From: Owenia fusiformis
Lineage: Eukaryota > Annelida > Polychaeta > Sabellida > Oweniidae
Assembly: GCA_903813345.2 (NCBI GenBank)
Contig: CAIIXF020000003.1
Location: 16,444,931-16,508,930, forward strand
DNA: 64,000 nt
Direction of reading: 5' to 3'
A program made the position numbers and the translations under genes. The notes beneath the pieces are model-generated. The model was given only the letters and a program-made list of their open reading frames with translations, did not search any database and was not told the origin of the DNA. The number at the start of each line of letters is the position of its first letter. Position 1 is the stretch's first letter. Of this stretch, positions 14,301-26,300 are shown piece by piece.

Positions 14301-17300
14301 AAAATTGGGCTGTCAAATTCTTTAGGAGCAACACCTAGCAGTATATTTGTACAGTACGATGAAGAAGTAAACATTATTACCTTAGGAGAAACAATTTTGA
14401 TCAGCTCGTTGAGAAATCTGAATTTCCCAATTTCCTGATGAAACAGTCTTCCACAATTCTTCACACATGCTTCCAACGTCTACAAACAAACAGTATCCAT
14501 TATCTGTTTATAATAATTATTTATTTATGTCATTAAATAAAGTTTTGTAAATTAGAAAGAGAACTAATCTGTTGACATGGAGGGAAAAATGTTAAAACCA
14601 TCTCCCCAGAAAAATCCCACTGGAGAAAACACGTTTTATCAAATCTCCAATCATTTTAAACATAACATAACATAACCAAGCGGTACTCTAATATTGTCTC
14701 CTCTGGGGAATTCTACATCAATAGTATGACAAGATTTCATATCACAAATTCTTCCTCAAAAACTGAAGTTCAAGTGTTGTGTAATAAGGATTACCAACCA
14801 AAAACTATTGGCTAGTACTCTATCCTCCAATAAGAACCAATTGTTAAATGTGTTGCTGATTGACTAATTTGATAGTGATTGGTCCAAGAAGTTGAAATTC
14901 AGAACAATAATAGTGTTATCCCAACCAATAATTACAAATTACAATAACAACAAAAAGCAGCCTGTTTGGCTAAAGTTCAAGTCTGACGGGACAGCTAGGG
15001 GAAATATATTAAACCAAAAATTGTTTCATATGAATGAATGAAGGCCATGGATATGGGAGTGAAAGTATTCACAATTTAGACAATGTTATATAAAATTAAC
15101 AAGAAAACCACGACGACATATGTGAACAAAATGTTGGGAACGAAATGGCTAGAAATGTTAAAAGCAATGCAAGATTGTTCAGATACCTTTGCCAGAGATA
15201 TCATTATTACTGTATATCTTTCGAGGAATCAGAATTGAATGTCAGATCAAACCTAGAGAAATTCCTCGATGCATCAAACTAGAAATAAGAATGGGAGATT
15301 TTTCCAAATTGAGTTTTAAGGTCCAATTACTCAGATGCGAGTAGGTAGTTACCAGTTTCGCCACCAGGTGGCTGACTCGGGGGAATTAACATGGCAGGGT
15401 ATTATAAAATTACCTTAAACTTGAATATGCATCAGTTTTAATGGTTACATTTTCATATTACCTTTATGTATCTGATAGTTATACAATTTAAAATATGTCA
15501 GGTAAAAGAAAACCTTATCTGCCCAACACAAGAACAGATATTTCACTTTTTGTGGTTTTACAACATGGGCTCTATGGGGAATCTCCCCGACCTAGAAGTC
15601 ACATTTTCAAAGAAAATTAAATTTTGAAAGTTGATAAACTCTTTTCAAAACCACATTTCTATATGTAATTTTACATGTAGATTCCAAATATGACATCAGT
15701 TTGACTGAATTGTGAATTTTTAATGATGTAAATCAAGATTATTTCTACTCGCATCTGGGATATTAAATAGATTTTTGTCGACCAGTAGAAAATTAGTATT
15801 TCAGCTAGAAAATAAGGAATGTACTAAAAACCCTTCGACCTACGACCCTTCGACCCTACGATTTACTGGGTGTCAAGAATTTTTGGAATATATTTTATTG
15901 AAAAACCCTTCGACCTCTGATTTCCCAGTCCAGTTTACTAAATGATTACGTATAGTTCCAACTTGAGCTCCCTGTGCACGCAAATACGCATTTTACCTGG
16001 TAATTGTCAAGCAAAAATGTTTCAGTAGAAAAATTTCTAAAAAAGATCGTCTACACAGCTAAAATACAAACGCCGAAAAAAAACGTACGCATTTCGTTCG
16101 GACTTTTCACGCGAATTACGTATATGTCACGCATTGCGTTCGAAATTTTTCGTCCCTACCCCCCTAGTATGTTGATACTCATAAGCATGGCACATTGGCC
16201 AGGTGGCCATTTCGAAGTGTCCTCTACAGTATTTTAAAGTCTTATTTTACTTTTTTACTAAAACTTGAAAAGTAGTTGAACGATTTTGAGATCAAAAGTT
16301 CGATGGGATTTGCTCCACCTCGCATTGCTGTTATCTAGTTCTGAAATGTTTCATATCTATGTCTAATAAATATAGTTGTATGTATAGATGTGTGTGTAAT
16401 AACCTTTATGCCCTTAAAATGTATATATTCAGGGGGGGAATTCATGGGTTCAAGTGGACCACTCCATTGGCCAAATATTCTCTCAAAATCAGTACAATTT
16501 TTCACGATTCTGAGCATTTTCAAGATTTCTCAAAAATTATCTGCGTAATCATAATGTCAAAGAACAATCATTTAGTTAAAAAAATAGAAAGGCGATTGCG
16601 GGACTCGGACCCGGGCCTCCCGCGTGCTAAGCGAGCATTCTACCTCTAGACCACCGTTATTTAATGAATGATGGAAGTAATTAAACGCTACTTATTTGAA
16701 TGCTATGATTCGGAAGTGACGTCACATTCTTCATTTAGAAACCTTTCCAAAATCATATAGCCGGCTCCGATCGAAGTCCAGCTTTTAATATCTTTAACTC
16801 TCTTAATGGGACAGATTCTTAAGTTCTATACACAAAGTAATATTTCCAGCAACTTCATATGGACTGAGAAATATCTAGAAGGTCGAAGGGTTTTTATAAA
16901 AATATATTTCAAAAATTCTTGACACGATGTAAGTCGTAGGTCGCAGGGTTGAAGGGTTTTTAGTACATTCCAGAAAATAAACCCAGAAACTCTGGAAGTT
17001 GGTGTATTTATTCAGAATAAACAGTCAAATGACTTTCCTCCAATTTCTTAAATCAGCCGATTACTAGTTAAAGTAAGACAGAAAAATGCACAGATAGCTC
17101 TGATAGCCCCAATGTGGCAAATGGTTCTGCGGTATCCATAATTGTTGGAAATGTTGGTCTGTAGTCCATCTTATTGCCAAACCATATGAAATTACTAATA
17201 TCTAATCTTACAGCCTTAATAAAAGTAAGCTAGATAACACTAAAGGTGTCCAAATTATCAGCCTTAAGTTTGAAACTAGAGGCTTCTGCGACAAATTGGT

Positions 17301-20300
17301 AATATGTTCATTAAATCAAGTACAGAAGGTACTAAATTCCTTCCAAGGACCCCTGGAAAGCTTGGGTATGCTGCATGTTCTAATAAACATGACATTAATA
17401 TTTAGCCTCTGAGACAAATTTAGCCAAAATGTCAAATCAGGTATGTGCTACTCGTTTTTTCGATACTTAAAGTCTGCAAAATCAGCATATAATGGAACCA
17501 TAGATAGGCATATAGGTAAGTCAATACCATGTTCTTGTTGATTTTATGGAGAGTTTTACAATGAAAACCCACTAAATAAAATAAAATAAACTTGGAATGT
17601 GAATAAGGTTGTATCTCACATTGAATATTCGGGTGAGAATCATAGAAATCTCAACAGAAACTACACAAGATAAGTTAGTCATGTTAATGTCTATTTCAGG
17701 CATGTATGTATTTTACAATTTCTTAAGAATCTCGCTAATGAAATTATAATTTTATTAACGAGATCTTATTAAGAGTTCATATGTTCCCTCCTCATCCAAC
17801 CTGTCGTTAATTGTCACAAAACACAGTTTTGTGTTATTTCAGATCATAACCACAGACAACTGAGATATGAAGAATAGAATTAACATTCAACAAACTTCAT
17901 CAACTCAAATATAATGTATCTGCATTTTACACTCTCAAAAGTTGTAATGAACGTTTAAATCTCAGAGGTTGTAATGTAAGTTTAAGTCACACATACAGTG
18001 ATAGGTTTATATCCTATACTCCACAAGGACTTTATTTTAACTTTGCATCCCACAAAGATTGATGGATAAATTGGACATCTCACAAGCAGTGGATGTAGTT
18101 GTTTTCTATCTTGTAGAATTCACTGATGTTTACTCACAGTAAGGTGAATTTTCAATGGTTTCAGAATATTAAGTTGGCATCTAGGCAAGACCTAGTTATC
18201 GGTGCATATACATGTCTACTCAGCTGAACTACTCAGTTTTAATTTATTCAAATTAATACTACTAACAGCTGGAATCCGATAATAAGGGTTATTATCACTT
18301 CAGTCATGTCATGCCAGACTTCAGAGGCATATCACTAATTGTAGGAGTGTTTTAGAAAGACAAAAAAATGGTATCATACTAGTACTAGGGGTTTCAAAAG
18401 TAGTTGTGACTGACAACAGGTAAAACAAAGAAAAACATCATTTAATTATTTAAAATTATAATTTCAACGTGAGAATAATTGCAAAATTCCTCAAAACAAG
18501 CAATTTGGTAAAAACAAATTAAGAAGATGCCTAGTGTTGGATGGTGTAAATCAAAGCGATTACTCACAGACAGAGCGAATAAGGATTCTCTCTCTTGGGG
18601 CGATTGTATCTTATGTGCTAAAAGAGGTACAGCTATTTGTGGTCCTTCTAACTCATCACAAACTCGATTGCAGAATGCTGTCACATAATCCCAGTCTTCA
18701 GAATTATTGGCTGGGTTTGTCGCTTTATCTATGAATAAAATAGAATCAAAATATTATCAATATATTCTGTACATACAATGGCCATAAAATATAAAATAGA
18801 AGTTAACTTTTTGTCCATCCTCCTAGGCATCAGTGAACCGAGATTCCATAATTTCTTAAAATGTCTAGAACACGCGGTAGTATCTCTTCGGGACGTATCG
18901 AAACCACTCTGTCCCGAAAAACCGTTAATTTGAATCTAAAACCTACCCCAGTGTTTGAAAATCAAGGATTGTGAGTCTCACACTTCACCGTTTTTCTTCA
19001 AACTTGTTCCGTACAAAGCTTCACAGAAATACCTTTCAGTCGATACATTGTTTTCGTGTACAAAGTACCTCGTTTTAGCGGCGTTTTGGTCACCAGCTGC
19101 GAGATAAAGCAAATTTCCATAACTTTCAACTGGACGGAGTGGTTTCGATACGTCCCGAAGAGATACTACCGCGTGTAGAAAGATCTCCCGTGAAATATAT
19201 TCATTTGAGTAAGTTATTGGTTTTATAAGGGAATGCAGTTATGTGAAATAGCGTGTTCTGATTGGCTGGTATTGGACACACCTTGCCTAACAAACTATGT
19301 GTGAATGTGCAATAAGCCTCTGGCCTCTTTTAATTTAAGAAATTCCAGCAGTTGTAATCTTTTTGAAAATGACATGGCAGAGAAGCATCAAATTATAAGA
19401 GCCCATCTCTTGTACAGAGTCCCTCCTTTTAACAGCGTTTGGGTCAACCGATGTGAGAAACTGCTTCTCATAGCTGGGCACTCAAGCAACGGTCAAAGGA
19501 GTGACTCTGTATTACACACAAGGCCCACAACTTAAGCCACAATCCTTGATTTTCAAACATCTGGTAGGTCTAAAATTCAAATTAACGGTCGAAGTTGGCA
19601 CGGCGTGGAAATGGACAGTACAGTTTGGACCATGAATAAATGAGTCATGGATTTGCTGAAGTGAGAATTTCCCATGTTAAAAATAAGAGTATTTTCAAGA
19701 GGCTATACATCAGTGGATGACAGTATAGAAAGTGTAAAATATACAAATTTTAGAGGATATCATCTAGACAATATTGAAAAAAAACTATGGACTCTCAAAC
19801 CACCATGGTTTGGAAATGAGAAAAAAAACGTCTACTCATTATGGTCAAAACTATAGACTACAACAATTATAACTAAGACTGGTCTGATCTATAGGGGGTG
19901 ACAAAATTACAAGCAACATGTATAATTGACCTACCAATCTATTCCTTACACTATCAAATACAATATCTCCGAAAAGATTCACAATATGTTATAAATTGGT
20001 GAAGTTATTAATGATTCAAATTGCAAAAATGGGTCAAAAATGTTTAAATTCTCCCAAATAATAAGAATGGTAACCATTCTTATAGAAAAATAGTACATAA
20101 TTGTAAAAATCTTAAATTTTCCTGGAATAAAGTATGCACTTTTGTGATTTTTAGAAAATAGACATGACAAGGAATGACATGAGCCAAAAATATTCTAAAA
20201 CTGAAACAATTTTTTGTTTAGCCTGCTAGCTATATCTGATTCTCTCTTTAACATTCAACTTAGAATCTATATATATAATTCCAAAATACAGAATTATTTA

Positions 20301-23300
20301 GAGAGCTCCTAGACTATATCCTCTAGTCTGAAATTTTTTTGAAATTTGTAATGAAAATATTCAGACTATAACCCACATATGTTAATTTTGGGATTAAAAA
20401 ATATTTGCTTACATAGGAAGTGCCATTAAAAATGGCAGATGGAGTGAATTAATTTGCATATTTGTTAGTTCCCCTAGCTTTATTTCTACTTGACGATATG
20501 CTGTGTTACTTTTTATTGCATTTAATTGTACCTTACTGCTTAAATGAATATAAAATGTTTATTTTTGGGAAATAAATGCTTCCTAGAATTGATTATTTTG
20601 TTCAAAAAAATGATCAAGTCCCACACGACAAAACATAAGCTGACAGACTGACTTTTAGACTAAGAGAGTTCCGCTGCTTTTACAGCAGCCGCAAGTAGTT
20701 CACGATAGTAAACTTCTTTGAGGGAGCCTTGTATCTATGGTTGTCAATTGCTCCTGTAAGTATTCACTTGAATCAATTGATCAAATTTTCCGAAATTTAA
20801 CCTCAAATTCAAACATTATTATTTTTTAAAAATATTCGGAATCATACATGTATTTCTAAACATCCTCTACATATGGTCAAATGAACCTAAAGTTGACTAA
20901 AATCATGTAATGTAACAATTTTGGTAATGAATTCTCGGAATTAGATATGATAATTTTTGGTGTCAGACACATTCCACCTCCTCAACAACTAAACAAACAA
21001 ATGACCATCTGATTGGTTTAAACTCATAAACACATTGTCTAACCAGCAGCAAAACAAACAAGCATGTGTTATTAACTGCCTTTCTCTATCTATTACCCCC
21101 ATAAATGTGGGGTTGATTTTTCAAATCATCCATAAATTATTGTATGCATATATCTTATTTGTTACACTTTTACCATAGATTTTATTAAACACTAGTCGGG
21201 GAATAGAGCTTGCGCTAATGTTGCCTGTACATGAAAACCGACGTTAAATAAATATTATCTTATCTTATCCTTACAACTTCTTGTATATTGAAAACTTGGG
21301 GTCGTAAAACATTGTCAGTAGTTGACACAAAGCTGAATTTTATCTAAATAACCACTAATCCAGCTTATTTACAAACCCAAGATTTCAATTCACAAGTAGT
21401 TGTGGGGGTGATTTGAAATTTGAAATATCAAGCCCACATTTATGGGGGTATTCTCTACTTACGGTCTAAAAACCTTGGTGTTCGACAATCAAAAAATCCA
21501 TTTATTCTCTCATTTGGCCTTATTCTTAAGTTTTCCCTCCATATATAATAAGTTTGGCCGATCCCTTATCTCGCGCCACCTACCTTTTGTCAGTTCATCA
21601 CAGGAAATTGAAGAGAAATCCCCTTCTCTCATATCATGCAAATCATTTCTCTCTTGCATTTGTCTAAATTCCAACATGGAAGAGATTCTAAGAAATTGAC
21701 GTCATTTAGAACAAAATATGGTTTCCCCGAAATGGGAGGAGATTCCATGAATTTTGTCAAGAGTTTGAACTTCTATGAACTCTGACGTCATTCAGACAGA
21801 GGGCAAGAGAAGATTTTCTGAAGAAAATGATGAGTTTCTTTCAGCATTTGGATCCAATTTCGAGTATCACTATTACCATGGGCTTTCAACTAGAGAATTG
21901 AAAGCCCATGCTATTAGTGACTATGGAAAGGAAGCGCATTTGACTTCAAAAAATAAGGTACAGTCTGTTACACTGCTTCAAAGGCAAGCAGTCGAACCTG
22001 AAAAATAAGATATCTATAGACCATTGTGCCATAATATATAGAAAAATATATTCATATTGCACACGAATGATATTTGTATATTTCAGATTATTTAGTGTTT
22101 AGTGCAATAAGCCTGTGCCCTCTTGTAATTTGAGGTCTGTCCGCCATGCTATTTTTTGAGAATTAACATGGTAGAGAAGCATCAAAATATAAGAGGTTAC
22201 AGACTTTATGAGCCAATTTACAAGCAATCCAACATATACAAATGCCATTAGAATCTAGTGTGCAATATGAATATATTTTTCTATATATTATTGCACAATA
22301 TTATTTAGATTTCTTATATTTCAGGTTTAAGTGCTTGCCTTTGAAGCAGTGTAACAGACTGCAAGTACATATGAGTAAGTAGACCTAATGATTCAATTGA
22401 GGCATTTAAACTTTTTCTAAAAATTGATATTTTGACTGACGAACAGGAAGGTTTTTAGAGTATAGATGCATTGGTGTTTTGTGGATCAGTGTTCATAAAA
22501 CAAATTCGATAATCAAAATCAACTGCTGTATCTGGCACATGCTATCTATTGCAAGACTTACGCCTGCCACAACCGTCGCCATGTTATTCAGTGTTTTTTA
22601 AGTTCCGCAAGGATCCTGCCATGACCGTGGTAGTGTTATCGCGTAAGCCTGGTATAACCGTGACAGCCTGGTATAACCGTGACAATGCTGTATTATATTG
22701 CAACGCCTGTCATGACCGTGGAAGTGTTATCGTGGAAGCCTGGAGCGACCGTAGCCTTTATGTTTAATTTCTTTATTGTGGTTAATTAAGCGAATGTTTA
22801 TTATCCTCTTTTAAATATTTTTTTATTTTAGGTCTCCGTTTAAATTGTTTGTTATCGTGGTACGAAGAACTTATTCTCTATAGACTGTTAGTCTCAGCTA
22901 TAGATGATGAATAATTTTAAAATATGCGGGAAATAATGTGAATATAAATGTTAGTGGTAAGTTTGATTTTGACATGATTAAGGTAATTAAACACCATGAT
23001 CATAGTATTAAACTGATTAATTGTATTATTATAATGACGATCACTTAAAATTGTTAAGGATATTCCTGACATTAATGTCATACATATTTACAGTACTTAA
23101 TGCCCTAGTTCTAGTGATTGCAATACATTAAACTTTCATAGTAGGACTAAGCCTAAATTTCTACATACCACCCTCATACCTGGACTTGCAATACTATATT
23201 ACATTATCACGGTCATGCCAGGCATTGCAGTACTATATTACATTGTCACGGTCATACCAGGCTTTGCAATACTATATTACATTGTCACGGTCATGCCAGG

Positions 23301-26300
23301 CCTTGCAACACTATATTACATTGTCACGGTCATACCAGGCCTTGCAGAACTATATTACATTGTCACGGTCATGTCAGGCCTTGCAGTTCTATATTACATT
23401 GTGACGGTCATGCCAGGCTTTGCAATACACATTATCACGGTTATAGCAGTCCTAATCATAAATTTCTACATTACTACTCTTATACCAGGCCTTGCAATAC
23501 TATATTAAATTACCACGGTTATGCCAGGCCTTGCAATACTATATTACATGTCACGGTCATGCCAGTCGTTGCAATCTTTATGTCAACATTACCACGGTCA
23601 TGTCATTCCTCATTGCAATACATCATCAAGGTCATTTCATGCTTCATTGCAATGTATTATCACTGATTGAGTTTAACCCTACTATCACACCAAACTAGTT
23701 TTCACTACGTTCTCGAAAACGGGCTTCAACTGTGTAGGCTACGAGCAGACTGGGCGTAGACCGTTTGGGGTATATTTACAAACGCCATCGAACGTACTCG
23801 AATGGGCAGGTCCTCTAGAACTTAGAACATGCTCAAAATGTTCTCGTGGTCGATACGTTCTACAATTTGAAGTGACAACGTACTAACGACGAGCTGGACG
23901 TACTACGAACGGAACCGTCGTATATCAATCCTACTAGGGACGTTTTAACAACGAGTTGAACTGTCTGAGGACGTATTGAGAACGAGGTTAAACTAATTGC
24001 AAACGGGTTTAAATTGATTAAGAATGTATTTAAGACTGCTTATGAAGGAGTAAGCAAAAATATAGCTATCACACAAAACAAGTTGCCTTCTTCAAAACTT
24101 GTTTTAAACTGTGTGCGAACGGAATGAACGTAACTGCAACTTTCTAAGATCTATTTACGAACTTCATGAACGTTCTCAGACGGGAAGGAGATTTTAGAAT
24201 TTTGAATCGATTCAAAATTCGATGGCGACCATACCGTTCTGTAATCAGGTCATGATGACCTTCTAGACTAAGGGACGCGTTATACCACGTTGCACACCGA
24301 TGTGGTGCGATCTGAACGAACTCCGAATGAGATGGAAGTATTGAAGACTGTTTATGAACGAAGTAGCTAATTATTTTAGACATACTTCCCGATCACAGCC
24401 AGATTGAGCCCGTTTTACGACGTTTTCGTAGGACTGGCAAGAACGGGCCTGAAGAACTAGTTTGGTGTGATATTACATTTATCTGGGAAATATCAAATGG
24501 TGAACGCCATGAATTTACAGAGTTTACTGCATTTAAAGATTACTGGGTTTTAAGTCTACAGATTTAATGTACATTTTTATAGGGTTATGTTATAATCAGA
24601 GTAGAATGCGCCATAGTTTGAGTGAGATTAAGCTTAAACGTTCGTTTCGGTAACAAAATGTCGGAACGTCGAAGATACAATTTTTCTTTATTTTACGCGT
24701 TCAGACGTTGTAAGCAGAATCCCCACGACTTTTTTCTCACAAACGTGTATCAGTATCATATGTTTTAGAAAATGTACATGGTTGCGAAAAAATAGCTCAG
24801 AAGACAACAGAATCGTCGATTTAATTTCCTCACTTAAGTTGCATAAACGGTTTGGGTTAAAAGTGCAGATCTTAACTGTTTTAAAGAAAAATCGTACCTT
24901 CGACGTTCCGACATTTTGTCACCGAAACGAACCAGCGTAATCGAGTGGATCACCAATGTATTATATACTTGAATTATTATGTATATTGTATATGCTATTA
25001 TGGTATGAATAAATAATTATTGCATTACTAATACTTGTTTATGTGTTAAGGAAGGTGAATAGACAAAACAATTAACATAACCTAAATTAGATTTTATTCA
25101 AATTAATAATAATTCATACATGTACTATGCTAAAAAGCTTAAAATTTAAAAATGTTTCTATTGTGTTAAATGTCATACATGTAGAAAAACCTAATTCAAA
25201 CATGTTTCCAAATAAATGTGAATCACTTTATATTTTAACAGTATACTGTTTGACATATTATGAATAATTATTAAAGTGCAATATAATTGTTTCATTTTGT
25301 TTTTATGTCACCACCAAAAGTGGTGACATATTGTTATGGTCTCCGTTTTTTGCGACGGCGGTTGGTGGTTGGAGGTTGGCGTCCGGCGTCCGGCGTCTGT
25401 AACAATTTCTTACAACTTCCTATAACTTAACAAATACTGTTTAGACTGACTTCAATTTTTTTCTAAATCATCTACATGTTCTCATCAGAAGTTCAAATCT
25501 GACTTTAGATTTGACATTTGACCTTCAATGACCTTCTCAAGGTCAAAAAGGTCTTTTTTCAACTTGCTTCACATTGACTAAAAAAATTTTCAAAATCATA
25601 TACATGTTCTCAGAAATTCAAATCTGACTTTAGATTTACTTTAGATTTGACATTTGACCTTCAAATCTGACTTTAGATTTGACATTTGACCCTCAATGAC
25701 CTTCTCAAAGTCAAAAAAGGTCAAAAAGGTCTGTTTTCAACTTGCTTCAAATTGACTAAATTTTTTTTTCAAAATCATCTACGTGTTCTCAGAAATTCAA
25801 ATCTGACTTAAGATTTGACCTTCAATGACCTTCTCAAGGTCAAAAAAGGTCAAAAAGGTCTGTTTTCAACTTGCTTCAAATTGACTAAAAAAAATTTTCA
25901 AAATCATCTACGTGTTCTCAGAAATTCAAATCTGACTTTAGATTTGACTTAAGATTTGACATTTGACTTCAATGACCTTCTCAATGTCAAAAAAGGTCAA
26001 AAAGGTATTTTTTCATCTTGCTTCAAATTGACTAAATTTTTTTTTCAAAATCATCTACATGTTCTCAGAAATTCAAATATGACTTGAGATTTGACTTGAG
26101 ATTTGACATTTGACCTTCAATGACCTTCTTAAGGTCAAAAAAGGTCAAAAAGGTCTTTTTTCAACTTGCTTCAAATTGACTAATTTTTTTCAAAATCATC
26201 TACATGTTCTCAGAAATTCAAATCTGACTTTAGTTTTGACATTTGACCTTCAAATCTGACTTTAGATTTGACCTTTGACCTTCAATGACCTTCTCAAGGT

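Noticed and set aside
22600-23640. CRISPR-like spaced repeats
   Set aside because: Units are contiguous, arranged as inverted arrays, and the setting is a eukaryotic intron; there are no spacers or cas genes.
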